A stretch of 51,305 nt of DNA from Fidelibacterota bacterium (GTDB lineage Bacteria; Marinisomatota; Marinisomatia; Marinisomatales; S15-B10), in NCBI GenBank assembly GCA_002715465.1, contig PAYY01000034.1, positions 1 through 51,305 of the forward strand, in the 5' to 3' direction. The position numbers and the translations under genes were made by a program. Below the pieces are notes generated by a model. That model ran no database searches, was not told the origin of the DNA, and saw nothing but the letters and a program-made list of their open reading frames with translations. Positions 27,363 to 38,000 of the stretch are shown in pieces. Within the stretch, counting starts at the first letter, position 1, and every line of letters begins with the position of its first letter.

Positions 27363-28319
27363 TTAAAGTAAGTTAGAATCATATTCATTTGGAGAGTGAA
27401 CTATTTTGTAAATAAAACTAGTTTCTCTATTTAAAACAAAATCAGCATATTTAGGCAAATCTTCAAAAAGATGTATTGATATTCTTTCAAAATGACTAAC
27501 AAAATTATATAGCTCCTTCTTACTCATGAATTTGGAAGACTGTATTTGATTTTTCTTTTTCATTTTTAATGACTTTTCTTGAAGCCATCGACTCTCAAAA
27601 ACTGTCTGCATACTATCTAAGTCTATATATATTAAACTATCAAACATCTTGAAAAGATCTTGGTATTTTCCAGAAAGCTCTCTATAGCTCCATTCAGCCC
27701 ATACTCCATCTTTATCAAATTTACTTTCAAGCTCATTAACTGGATGAATCCACTGATTTCTTTTTATTGGTCGCAAACCAGAGAACCAACCATCAAATAG
27801 AATAATATCTGGTTTACCAATATACCTCTTCCAAGTTGACCTTGGAAAAATATCATCATTTAATTTTGAAAATGAGGGAATAGCTGTTTTCGTATTATCA
27901 TTAGCATGGATTAATGATAAAAATGTTTCTATACCAAGTTCTACATCATGTGTTCCAGGAACTCCTCTTGTTTTGCAAAGTGGGTGTATAATTTTAGCAA
28001 GATTATTCCTTTTTTTCTTTGACATATAAATATCATCAAGAGAGAAAGATACGGCTCGCAAATGAAAAAAGTTTTTCAATAAGAATTGAGCATATTTAGC
28101 CATAGTTGTTTTTCCAGAACCCTGACCGCCAGTAAACGAAATTATTATAGGCTTGTCAGATGTATTATTTTTTTTTGCAAAAAATTTGCATATTGGGGCA
28201 ATTATTTTGATCAAGTAACTTTGGTCTAATTTTTTTACTCCTATTTCAGAACTTAATTTTATTATACTAGCCTGACTATTTTTTACAAATTTTATTATAT
28301 CATTAGTTTTAGAATACAT
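27363..28319 (-). CDS. P-loop kinase of the D-glycerate 3-kinase (GLYK/Tda10-like) family
   Basis: 318 residues. Walker A is FTGGQGSGKTT (62-72); SFSLDDIYMS (91-100) supplies the Walker B-type/catalytic Asp pair; KTRGVPGTHDVELG (117-130) is the family's hallmark loop and IILFDGWFSGLRP the substrate region. These features match plant/cyanobacterial D-glycerate 3-kinase and yeast YGR205W/Tda10, cousins of uridine kinase and PanK. If it is glycerate kinase it makes 3-phosphoglycerate from glycerate, a sensible outlet for sugar-acid catabolism. No signal peptide, so cytoplasmic. It lies 7 nt downstream of the flavin oxidoreductase gene, indicating one transcript. Substrate remains an inference. 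Confidence 0.75.
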   Translation of the reverse strand: MYSKTNDIIKFVKNSQASIIKLSSEIGVKKLDQSYLIKIIAPICKFFAKKNNTSDKPIIISFTGGQGSGKTTMAKYAQFLLKNFFHLRAVSFSLDDIYMSKKKRNNLAKIIHPLCKTRGVPGTHDVELGIETFLSLIHANDNTKTAIPSFSKLNDDIFPRSTWKRYIGKPDIILFDGWFSGLRPIKRNQWIHPVNELESKFDKDGVWAEWSYRELSGKYQDLFKMFDSLIYIDLDSMQTVFESRWLQEKSLKMKKKNQIQSSKFMSKKELYNFVSHFERISIHLFEDLPKYADFVLNRETSFIYKIVHSPNEYDSNLL

Positions 28320-28326
28320 TAATTTC

Positions 28327-29364
28327 CTAGAATGTTAGTTCTGATTTAAGTGATGGAGCTACTTTTGTACCAATTAACTGAATAGATTGAAGTAATTTGG
28401 AATGAGGTAAAGTGGCAACATTCATTTGAAACGTTAAACGACTAATACCTCCTAAGTCTTTATTATGCCTTTGAATTTTTTCAATAACAACATCTGGTTC
28501 ACCTACTAATAAAGCTCCTGTGGGTCCAATTTGGGTGTTATATTGTGCACGTGTTGTAGGAGGCCAACCTCTTTCTCTGCCAATTTTTGAGAAGGTTTCT
28601 GAATATCCAGGATAAAATTCTTCTATAGCCTCTTCTTGGGTATATCCCAGGTATCCTAAGGAATGAATCCCGACCTTTAAACTATCTTCAGAATGCCCCG
28701 CTTTAATTCCAGTTTCTCTATATAAATCAACTAGTGACCGAAAACGTCTAGTTTCCCCACCTATAATTGCAATCATTAAAGGTAGTCCCATTTTCCCAGC
28801 CCTAATAAAGGACTCTGGTGATCCCCCTACACCTAACCAAATAGGAATTGGATTTTGATAAGGTCTTGGATATATCGATTGTTTAATAAGAGATGGACGG
28901 AATTTCCCAGACCAAGTTATAGTTTCATTGTTTCTTATTTTTAAAAGTAAATCCAATTTTTCAATAAAAAGATCGTCATAATCTTTAAAATTCAAACCAA
29001 ATAAAGGGAATGATTCTGAAAATGAACCTCGACCTACAATAATTTCAGCTCTTCCTTTTGAAATTAGATCTAAAGTTGCAAAATTTTGAAACACTCTAAC
29101 TGGATCAGCAGCACTTATTACAGTAACAGCACTTGTTAATCTTATTTTTTTCGTTCTAGCAGCAGCTGCAGACAAAATTACAGATGGTGATGAATCTAGA
29201 AACTCTTTTCTATAATGCTCTCCTATTCCATAAATATCAAGACCAACTTTATCAGCATATTCAACTCTTTCTAAAAGTTCATCAATAGTTTTAACGTAAT
29301 CCTCTTTAGTTGGATTTTTATTAGTCGGTCTTAAAGCAGCAAAACTATCAATTCCAATTTCCAT
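28327..29364 (-). CDS. LLM-class flavin-dependent oxidoreductase (luciferase-like)
   Basis: 345 residues, a normal length for the luciferase-like monooxygenase fold. Features: EIGIDSFA at the N-terminus, YGIGEHYR (about 45-52), SPSVILSAAAARTKKIRLTS, VTVISAADPVRVFQNFATLD, SKGRAEIIVGRGSF, and PIPIWLGVGGSPES. These are strands of the F420/FMN-binding TIM barrel seen in the Atu2307/SP_0267-type group. It oxidises an unknown organic substrate with reduced flavin. Encoded immediately upstream of the glycerate-kinase-like gene with a 7-nt gap. No signal peptide; cytoplasmic. Confidence 0.85.
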   Translation of the reverse strand: MEIGIDSFAALRPTNKNPTKEDYVKTIDELLERVEYADKVGLDIYGIGEHYRKEFLDSSPSVILSAAAARTKKIRLTSAVTVISAADPVRVFQNFATLDLISKGRAEIIVGRGSFSESFPLFGLNFKDYDDLFIEKLDLLLKIRNNETITWSGKFRPSLIKQSIYPRPYQNPIPIWLGVGGSPESFIRAGKMGLPLMIAIIGGETRRFRSLVDLYRETGIKAGHSEDSLKVGIHSLGYLGYTQEEAIEEFYPGYSETFSKIGRERGWPPTTRAQYNTQIGPTGALLVGEPDVVIEKIQRHNKDLGGISRLTFQMNVATLPHSKLLQSIQLIGTKVAPSLKSELTF

Positions 29365-29459
29365 TCAACACAACTTTATCTTTAAACTTATCATTCACAA
29401 AAAAGAACCAATGGGTGAAATGAACCACTTAACACTATTGATTATCTTAAAAATTCTTG

Positions 29460-32400
29460 TTATTTAAAATCCCATCCAATTTTAACTGGATAAAATTCAC
29501 TGTATAAACCATTTTTACCGACAGCCCAAACATAGATATATTCACTTTCCTGTATTTTCCAACGTTCTCCAGGAATAATATCAGCAACCCACAATTTCTT
29601 TTCATGGTTATATTTAAATGATACTTTCCCCATCCATGGAAACCCAGAATGACTATATGTAACACTGTTAATTTTATCAGGTGGAAGGTCTAAACTAACT
29701 TCAATTTGAGTATTTCTTCCTTCTGAGACATTATCAACTACCCTTGCATTAGTAATTAAAGGCCCACTCTTTCCTTTTAAGTAACGTGGGGACCGCATAG
29801 GGATTAAAGATTTTGTATATACAACAGGATTATAAGTATTTTGTGGCTTAGAAAGAATTTTATTGGTCCATTCTTCCTCAGGATAAATAAGATAAGGACC
29901 CATGAATTCATTAATGCCTAAATCATTCATAGATAATTGAACAGTATTTTCAACACCATATTCTATTAGATCGGTTATATCCATAAAATAAGTATGGCTT
30001 TTATTATCATTCTGAATGAATTCATTTACTTCTTTAGAATTAATAATAATTTTTAAATTTTTCACTTTTTGATGCTCATGGTTTATTGCTTCATTAAAAT
30101 GATCTTGACCAAGGCATCGAAAAGAAAATGGAATGATAAGCCATAATCTATCTGGACGGGAGCTAACAAAATTATGATATGTATAAGAGTATTCATCACT
30201 TTTTTGCCAAGCAGAAATTTTAGAGCTCATTTCTTTGAAGTTATTTGGTTTAGCATATTTGAGAAGATTAGGAATCTCTTTATTAATTAAAAAAGTGGTG
30301 TTTACTGTTAATGATTTTTCAGCTTTATGATATGGAAAAAGAAAAATGCTTTCATCGCTCTTAATCCAATTATCTAGAAGTCGATTGTAAATATCTCCGG
30401 AAAATTGAATATTAACAATTATTTCATTATCTATAATTGAAAAATCTTGTTCTACACCATTTACTTTTACTGTCTTTATTTTTTTGGCTTTGGGCAAACG
30501 AACTTTAAATAAATACGAATGCCCTGGCTTTCCATTTACTCCTGTAATGACAACTTGATCCTTTTGAAGAATAGCTTGTCCATCGATACCAAGAAGAAGG
30601 GGGCTCTTTACATCTTTGTAAGGTCTTAATTCCAATAGTTTACAAGAATTAGCTGGTATTGTAATAGTAGTTTTTTCCCCATATGGGAAAATAGAATTCC
30701 CATCATCGTCTAAAATTGTTTTACCCATGTCTGAAGGATAAAGTTCAATAAATTCATAGTCACCATTTACTTTTAAATTTATTTCTAAACCTACTTCAAA
30801 AGTAATAGTTGAAGGTCTAGGGTTTCCGTTAAAAAGAAAAATAAAACCATGACCATCTTTTATCCGGGCATATCCATCAATTGAACCAGGTTCAACCTGT
30901 TCCCCAAAGGGCTCTGTATAGTTAACATAATCAAAAGTATCTTTAGCCCAATTCAACCATTTTTTATAGAACTCTTTATAGCCAGGGACCATGTTACTTT
31001 CATATGGGAGAATAGCAGGCATAACAGAACCACTGACAGCAAGTGAAGACATAAGACTATATTTCCAACCATTATAATCCCATGCCTTTATAAGTTCTCT
31101 ATCAAAATTACCTTCACTCATTCTATGAACTAAAGAATGTCCAATTATCGTCGGCAAAAATCTAAATCTCATAGCCCAATAATTTTGGAATCTGAGCCCA
31201 TCAGAATTTTGTGCATCATCATTTATTTGAGGGTGCAATGTAGAAACGATTGCTGTCTGCTCACTGTAAACTTCATGCTGGTCTGTATATTTTAAGCCCC
31301 ACAAACCAAAGTGCTTATCACCATAAAAGCCTTGTATGAAAAGATCAGGATTCAATTTTTTTAAATCACCTTTTAATTGTACACATCTACGCCAGCCTTT
31401 GTACGCGCCTTTATCAGCAATATGCCCATGACTTTCATCATGACAATTCATTGCGGAACCCATATTTGGATCCCAACTCCAATTGCTAAGGCCATATCTT
31501 TTAATAGTATTGTCTTGTACTTTTAAATACCATTCGAAAAAGTCATCGTTTCCAATGCAATTATCAGTGGCTCTCCTACCTTTTGAATCCATCTTTTTCC
31601 ATGATTTTTTTTCAGGAAGAAATGATAGTCCAGCTGAATTACCTTCCTTACCATGTGCAGCAATGCCCATATAGAAACCATATGATATGCCTTTTTGTTT
31701 AGCATAATCAACAATTTCACGAGCTGTTGAAGTTTCATCCTCTGGAAGTACATTCCAATATTGTGTTTCTAAATCAGGTTTTTTATATGGATGAAGAGGT
31801 TTAAAAATTATCATATCCCCATCAATCTCTGCAAAAGTATCAATAGTCTTCATAAAGTATAACTTATCATCATCATTCTTTGGCATTTGAGGAAGTGGAT
31901 GAAAAAACTGGTAATTAATATTTAAAAAATCTTCTTGAGTTGGTGATAAATAATCTAAAGCATAAGATCTCATCGCTCTACTTTCATTCAAATCTATTGG
32001 AATATGAGCTGAACCATTTACAAAACGAAAAGGTCGATTACTATCTTCTACAAGAATTCCAGATTTTTTATAAACACCGATGAACTGAGCTTCACTTAAA
32101 TATTCCTCAGAACTTTTTAATATTAAACCAGGTTCAAAAGACAATAAAAATCCATTTTCATTTAAATCAGCTCGATAAAAAGGATTTTCAATCCCAGTAA
32201 AAATGCCTCCTTTATTAAATCGTATAAATTCAACTGTCGGAGACATCCAAAATGTTAAATAATGAATGGCTTCATTTGCAGGAAAAGATAACTGACTTTT
32301 TCCAAATTTGATATTTGCTAATCTTAAAGAAGTTTTTGGGACAATTCTTAATGTCCTTTTAAAAAAATTATTATTGGGCTCAAGGTTATATTTTAATTCT

Positions 32401-32705
32401 AAATGAAGATTCTGATAATTAAATAAATAAATTAATGAATTGCTTTTTTCTTTAATTTTTACCGGTAAGTCTTTAAGGTTAGATATAATCCCTTCTTCAG
32501 TTTCTAACTCAAATTGATCAGATAAAAAGTCATATTTTTCTGATGATAATCGATTGTCTATAGAAACAATTTTACCAGCATTAGAAATAGTTATTTTTAT
32601 GTTATTATTAGATAAGTAATAAAATCTCGTACCATCTAATTTCTCGCAGGAAAAAAATAATGGTATAAAAACAATGGTGAAAAAAAATATAATCGGCTTT
32701 TTCAT
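29460..32705 (-). CDS. Large lipoprotein, TIM-barrel glycoside-hydrolase-like
   Basis: 1081 residues; lipobox LFFSC gives lipid-Cys20. Residues about 30-260 form a beta-sandwich (NNIKITISNAGKIVSIDNRL) like the N-terminal domain of GH36/GH97-type glycosidases. From about 290 to 620 there are TIM-barrel-like strands: DGDMIIFKP, GISYGFYMGIAAHG, YGLSNWSWDPNMG, LFIQGFYGDKHFGL, KYSLMSSLAVSGSVMPAIL, with Asp and His residues that could be catalytic. A C-terminal barrel-capping domain and one or two carbohydrate-binding-like beta-domains fill 620-1081 (NLKIIINSKEVNEF, YIYVWAVGKNG). The nearest look is clan-D alpha-galactosidase-like, but the family is not certain. Its ATG overlaps the lactonase stop by 4 nt (ATGA), so both are cotranscribed. 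Confidence 0.6.
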   Translation of the reverse strand: MKKPIIFFFTIVFIPLFFSCEKLDGTRFYYLSNNNIKITISNAGKIVSIDNRLSSEKYDFLSDQFELETEEGIISNLKDLPVKIKEKSNSLIYLFNYQNLHLELKYNLEPNNNFFKRTLRIVPKTSLRLANIKFGKSQLSFPANEAIHYLTFWMSPTVEFIRFNKGGIFTGIENPFYRADLNENGFLLSFEPGLILKSSEEYLSEAQFIGVYKKSGILVEDSNRPFRFVNGSAHIPIDLNESRAMRSYALDYLSPTQEDFLNINYQFFHPLPQMPKNDDDKLYFMKTIDTFAEIDGDMIIFKPLHPYKKPDLETQYWNVLPEDETSTAREIVDYAKQKGISYGFYMGIAAHGKEGNSAGLSFLPEKKSWKKMDSKGRRATDNCIGNDDFFEWYLKVQDNTIKRYGLSNWSWDPNMGSAMNCHDESHGHIADKGAYKGWRRCVQLKGDLKKLNPDLFIQGFYGDKHFGLWGLKYTDQHEVYSEQTAIVSTLHPQINDDAQNSDGLRFQNYWAMRFRFLPTIIGHSLVHRMSEGNFDRELIKAWDYNGWKYSLMSSLAVSGSVMPAILPYESNMVPGYKEFYKKWLNWAKDTFDYVNYTEPFGEQVEPGSIDGYARIKDGHGFIFLFNGNPRPSTITFEVGLEINLKVNGDYEFIELYPSDMGKTILDDDGNSIFPYGEKTTITIPANSCKLLELRPYKDVKSPLLLGIDGQAILQKDQVVITGVNGKPGHSYLFKVRLPKAKKIKTVKVNGVEQDFSIIDNEIIVNIQFSGDIYNRLLDNWIKSDESIFLFPYHKAEKSLTVNTTFLINKEIPNLLKYAKPNNFKEMSSKISAWQKSDEYSYTYHNFVSSRPDRLWLIIPFSFRCLGQDHFNEAINHEHQKVKNLKIIINSKEVNEFIQNDNKSHTYFMDITDLIEYGVENTVQLSMNDLGINEFMGPYLIYPEEEWTNKILSKPQNTYNPVVYTKSLIPMRSPRYLKGKSGPLITNARVVDNVSEGRNTQIEVSLDLPPDKINSVTYSHSGFPWMGKVSFKYNHEKKLWVADIIPGERWKIQESEYIYVWAVGKNGLYSEFYPVKIGWDFK

Positions 32706-33856
32706 GGCTTTTGAAAATAAAAAAGAACGGGAGAATTAGTTTTTTCTATATTGTTAAATGATTCAATTTCCCCAGATTCTTTATCGATTTTAAAACTAAT
32801 CATTGTATTCGAATCTTTATTTCCAACAACTAGGCAAGAGCCAGATGGATCAATATTAAAATTGCGAGGAGTGTGACCATTCGTTGAAATCACTTGAATT
32901 TTTTTTAATTCACCTGTGGATTTGTTGATCTCGAATCCTGTTATACTATTATGAATTCGATTGGAGGCATATAGGAAATTTCCATCTGGATGTATTCTGA
33001 TTTCTGCACTTTGAGAAGTCTCATTTTTCTCCACTAAATCATAAGTTTCAATTGAAATAAGTTTTCCACTTTTGTACTCATACGCAGCAACCTGTCCAGA
33101 TAATTCTAAAGTCATATAAGCATATTTCCCTGTAGGATGGAATATAAAGTGTCGGGGACCTGAGCCAGGTTTCACTTTGACATTTAATTCATCACGAACT
33201 GTTAATGTACCATTAGTTGAATCAAATTTATATGTATGAATTTTGTCTGTACCTAAATCAGGAACAAATACGAATTCATTATCTGGACTAGGTATAATTG
33301 CATGAGGGTGAGGTTGTTTCTGTCTTTCAGAATTGATACTACTACCAGTATGCATTTTATTATCTGTTGGCTTCCCTAAAAGACCATTCTTTTTAATTGG
33401 ATATACGACCACATTACCCGCAAGATAATTTGCTAAAAATAAGTAACTACCTGATCTATCAAGATGGACATATGCTGGGCCAACTCCCTGAGAACTTATT
33501 TTTTGAATTTCTTCAAGATTTCCATCATCCTTAACAGAAAAAACAGTCAAATAACCATCTTTTTTTCCACGGAAAGTTGATCCTTCAGTAATTGAATAAA
33601 GATATTTTTCATCTAGACTCATACAAAGGTGTGAACTATCCTCTATAGGCCATTCACCACCTAATTTCGTGAAAATACCAGTTTCTATATTAACAGACCA
33701 TCTGCTAATTCCATGAAAATTTTTATCATCAGCAGATAAATGTCTTGTATAAGTACCCAGGTAAAAATAAGCCTTGTTTTTTTTCATCTCATTTCCAAAT
33801 GAGTGATTTAGGTTTATCAGAATAATTACAATTGAATAAATTGTTCTAAGAAACAA
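32702..33856 (-). CDS. Secreted seven-bladed lactonase-like protein (6-phosphogluconolactonase type, PF10282)
   Basis: 384 residues. TTG start at 33856 is supported by AGAGGA five bases upstream and by a signal peptide to about residue 21 (NHSFG). Blades are clear: YFYLGTYTRH, LCMSLDEKYLYSITEG, GPAYVHLDRSGSYLFLANY, PHPHAIIPSPDNEFVFVPDLG, GSGPRHFIFHPTGKYAYM, EIRIHPDGNFLYASNR, GHTPRNFNIDPSGSCLVVGN. These match the YbhE/Pgl-type lactonase family. Cytoplasmic members open 6-phosphogluconolactone; exported ones in marine bacteria probably act on sugar lactones or muconolactone-like compounds. Overlaps the glycosidase-like gene (ATGA), so lactone opening and polysaccharide cleavage are likely coupled. 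Confidence 0.88.
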   Translation of the reverse strand: MFLRTIYSIVIILINLNHSFGNEMKKNKAYFYLGTYTRHLSADDKNFHGISRWSVNIETGIFTKLGGEWPIEDSSHLCMSLDEKYLYSITEGSTFRGKKDGYLTVFSVKDDGNLEEIQKISSQGVGPAYVHLDRSGSYLFLANYLAGNVVVYPIKKNGLLGKPTDNKMHTGSSINSERQKQPHPHAIIPSPDNEFVFVPDLGTDKIHTYKFDSTNGTLTVRDELNVKVKPGSGPRHFIFHPTGKYAYMTLELSGQVAAYEYKSGKLISIETYDLVEKNETSQSAEIRIHPDGNFLYASNRIHNSITGFEINKSTGELKKIQVISTNGHTPRNFNIDPSGSCLVVGNKDSNTMISFKIDKESGEIESFNNIEKTNSPVLFYFQKP

Positions 33857-33968
33857 GTTATCCTCTTTTTTAATTTTTGGATTAAAATTTACTGTTATAA
33901 AAATAGAATTTTATTTTGTTAGATGGAATAAATAATTAAATGGTAGGGTGTTTAGAATTGTTGGATTT

Positions 33969-35063
33969 CTATCTAGTTACAAATTTAGACGTTTCAAGAA
34001 AATATTCTTTTGATACAGATTTTATTTTCCCTAGTCTATCTGTAGTAGAAAATTGAATATTGCTAACCTCCATATAACCTAAAGGCTTGTTATTGCTTTT
34101 TCCAATAACAAGAAATCCTTCTCGAAAGATTGGAAAAACATAGATACTTTCTCCCGAATAAAAAGTAGAAATAACTTGCGATTTTTTTTCTGGGTATTCA
34201 TAAACAGAGGCCGGCCCAAAGGAAGTTCTTGCTAAATATATAGTAAGTTTTTTATTAGCAATTATTTCTACACCTAAACTGAAATCATACTGACGAATAC
34301 TTTTTATATCAATTTTATTTGTAGGATTAATTGAAATTTTACTATCTAAATTATTCTTAATGAGAGTTTTAGAAACTGAATCTTCAGCAATCTTTCCCTC
34401 CTTTTTATTTATATTTATTATTTCAGTTATTTTTTTATCAAAGTCATTATCTTTATCAATATTAAAATCATCCAAAATCTTATTGTCTAATTCTTCTTTC
34501 TCCTTTGGAACATAGAAATCATTAACCATTTTATTGTAAATATCTGGAAGTAAATGAGATGTGTAAACCAACCCCAAAAATCCATGTGTCACATTATAGT
34601 TATAGTCTTTTAGACTTACACTTCCGATAGAAAAGAATAAATAACTTCTAATCGAAATTGATTTTTCGATAAATTTATTCAAAGATATTTCATTATGGGG
34701 CAATAAAATCAATCTTTTCTTTACTTGATTCAAAATATCCTTCTTTTTTGGGTTTGTAAAACCAAAAACTAATGCCAGTAATAACATTAATTGAAGTGAA
34801 CTCATCAAAAAAGAATTAATACTTTTTGATGAAGAATCAGTCCTCACAATTCCATCTGGAGTTACATCGAAAATCCACGCTAGAATAAATACTATTGGGA
34901 ATCCCATAACAATGAGAATAATTGCCAAACGTGAGACCCAAAGAGGTATATTAAAAATTGGGAAAATAATTTCTACCAATTGCATAAAAATGAAAGCCAC
35001 CACGGCATAGGTTATGCCGACTTTAATAACTTTTCTTCTTTTTAATTCTTCAATAAAGTTCAT
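33969..35063 (-). CDS. Inner-membrane protein with FEELKRR-type anchor and SH3-like C-terminus
   Basis: 364 residues. The N-terminus MNFIEELKRRKVIKVGITYA followed by two membrane helices (about 17-38 and 44-67) and FDVTPDGIVRT is a recognisable anchor module otherwise seen ahead of adenylate-cyclase, TPR or TolB-like domains. Here it leads into a third helix (about 88-103) and a region with no known enzyme domain; the region around 195-245 is Asp/Lys-rich. Residues about 275-355 have an SH3-like strand pattern (ASVYEYPEKKSQVISTFYSG, FREGFLVIGKSNNKPLGYME). The gene ends a cluster 29 nt downstream of the giant cadherin-like gene, so it may process, sense or anchor that protein. Function unknown. 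Confidence 0.6.
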   Translation of the reverse strand: MNFIEELKRRKVIKVGITYAVVAFIFMQLVEIIFPIFNIPLWVSRLAIILIVMGFPIVFILAWIFDVTPDGIVRTDSSSKSINSFLMSSLQLMLLLALVFGFTNPKKKDILNQVKKRLILLPHNEISLNKFIEKSISIRSYLFFSIGSVSLKDYNYNVTHGFLGLVYTSHLLPDIYNKMVNDFYVPKEKEELDNKILDDFNIDKDNDFDKKITEIININKKEGKIAEDSVSKTLIKNNLDSKISINPTNKIDIKSIRQYDFSLGVEIIANKKLTIYLARTSFGPASVYEYPEKKSQVISTFYSGESIYVFPIFREGFLVIGKSNNKPLGYMEVSNIQFSTTDRLGKIKSVSKEYFLETSKFVTR

Positions 35064-35092
35064 ATAAATAAGTATTTATAATATTTGAATAA

Positions 35093-38000
35093 TTACTTCA
35101 ATAAAGCCATTTTCTTTACTTGTCTAAAATTACTTGTCTGTAAAACATAAAAGTAAGTACCACTCGATACTTCTGTGAATTGATCAGTAACACCATTCCA
35201 CCTGACTGTATATTTCCCAGCAAATTGTTCCTTATTTACCAAGGTTATTACCTCTTGGCCAAGAATGTTATATATTGACAGTTTTACCCTTTGATCTGTT
35301 GGTATTTGATAATTTATTGAAGTAACGGGATTAAAAGGGTTTGGATAGTTCTGTCCCAAAATATAATCTGTTGGAATAGATGAAATTAATTCATCTACTT
35401 GAAAATCAACCCAAGAAGACGGCCCGTAAAAAACACTGAATTTTCGACCCAATGTACTTGTATTTCCTTCTCTTAAGTTGAAATTAAGTTTTTGAAGAAT
35501 ATTAAATTTCTCACCGTTACTTCTATCAACCATAATCATTTTATAATTAATATTTGTTTCACCTTCTAAAAAAACTGATCCGAATATTTTTTCTTTATTA
35601 ACATTTGGGTGTAAGTATCCATTCCAGGTAAAGGTAGAATCACCTGCAAATTTAATATCTTGTAATAGATACCTTTGTTGATCTAAATCAAAATCCATTA
35701 CCCAGTCAAATTTAATTTTTTCATTATCATTTGGCACAGGAGGTTCAGTAATATTGTCAAACCTGTCAAATTGTTCTTTTGCTAAGGGATGTATTCCTAT
35801 ATAGTTATTATTGTCGGAATATTGTGTAGTATTAAAACTAATCTTAACTCTAAACAAACTTTGTCCATTAATCTTTTCTAAATGATCTTTGTTTTCCGAT
35901 TGTTTCTTTCTATTACTATGAGAAAATATTCTATTTAATTGATTAGAATTTTCTCCTGTAGCTGTTAAAACAACTGTCGTGTCAGATTTGTTACATATAA
36001 TATATCCACCAAATGGGTCAATAGTTGTTTTATAATCTGACCATCCACTATTATCACTATATTCTAATGGACCGCAAAAAAGTGTTTGGTCAACATCCCC
36101 CATACTAAAGGAAAATGGATAAGGGTTACCAACCATATTCCATCCAGGTTTTAAGACCCACTCCAATGTATCTATATCTGTAACTACGCCACTCCCAAGA
36201 GTAAATTCGCATTCTTCACCAATTTTTTGGTAAACCCAATAACTTATTCCCGGTGAAATTTGTGTTGGCTCTAAATATTCTCCATTAGAGTATTCCCAGA
36301 TTACAAATTTACTTTTATTTATTTCACCGAAACTATCATAAAAAACATCCTGAATTGTATTTTTATCTAATTGGGTCGGAATTGAAATTAACAACCATGT
36401 ATTTTTAGGGAAACAATCAGGAAATTGAATAGTCCCAGGCGGAATTTTTACAGGAAGACTTTTTACTACCGAATTTGAATTGTACCCTAATATATCTGAG
36501 GCATTGAAGAAAAATTTTATACCTTTTTCATCAATAGTTTCCAAAACAACTTTCTGTTCAGCTTCTAAAATCCTTGAACCCTCTTCAAAAGGTATTTGGT
36601 ATGATGTGTAATTTTGAGATCCACCTTTTCCAATATTAAGGATGACGCTTTCTAATGGTAGTGAATCCTTAACAGTTGCAGAGATAACTAGATCTGTTAC
36701 TGCACTTATTGATCTTGAAATTGTCGAATTATTCCCATCAATAAATAGTGTATCTTTATCAGCATTTACATTAAGTATTCCCGGGGGTATATCATCTTGA
36801 AAAATATTTATATACACATTTGTGGAATCACAAGATTTTTCTTCATCACATATGGAATAATGAATAGAATCTTTTCCAGTAAACATGAATAAATGACTGT
36901 AGTCAAATGAAATAATTGAATCAGAAACAGTGGCAATACCGCCAGCATAAGTAGGCATAGTTTTGAAAGAAACATTTTCTTCTTTCCCAAAAATCAATAA
37001 TGTACTCGCGTCAATATTATCTTCAGGATCAGTATCATTAGATAAAACATTCATTATACCAGTATTTCCTTGCAATATTTCAATTGAATCAACTATTGCT
37101 ACAGGTGGTTCAGGTATATTAACAACTGATATTACTACTCTCGCTTCGGCAATATTTCCATCTTCATCTTCCACACAATATTTAAAAATGTCTTCACCGT
37201 AGAAACCATTATCAGGGAAAATAGTAATACTAGGACTTTCTATGGAGCTTACTAATAAAACATCTCCTTCACTTAAAGTATCTGAATTAGAAAATTGCGT
37301 TAGAATTCCACTTGAAGGCTCCTGACATAAAGTATATGTTAAGGTATCACCGTCAGCATCGGTTGCATATAATACGAGGTCTACTGGGCTGCCTTCTTCT
37401 AAATATACTGTCTGTGGATCAGTTACTTCTGGTGGGTCAGGAGAAGGATTAACAAATACAAATACCCGTGCCTCAGAACTAAGACGAGTTTGGTCAGAAA
37501 TACGATAAATAAGACTGTCTTTTCCATAAAAATTAGAGGCCATTGAAATTAACAAAGTACTATCCTGTTGCGCTTTGGCCTCATTTCCTGAATCATCAAA
37601 AGAACCAACAAAAGAAGAAATTATCTCTAATGATGAAATGTCTAAATCTTCATCTAAATCACTATCATTTTGAAGAACATTAAAAAAAGTAGGTTCCGCA
37701 TCTTCAATTAAATTAAGCGTATCAGCAATTGCTAAAGGTTTACGTCCTGTAATAACAGATATTGATATAGTCCCAGTATCGCAAAGTTCCGTGTCATCAC
37801 AAATCTGATAGACTACTGTATCAGTACCTGTATATGACAAGTTACTTGTATAGTCAAAAACTATCAAAAACGTTGTGTCGGTGGGAACTCTATATTCTCC
37901 TCCTCCATTAGAGGAAACTATTGATAGACTATTAACATTAAGATTTAAATCAGGATCAGAAATTTTATTTGAAAGATCATAGTCCCATTCTAAACCTTGT

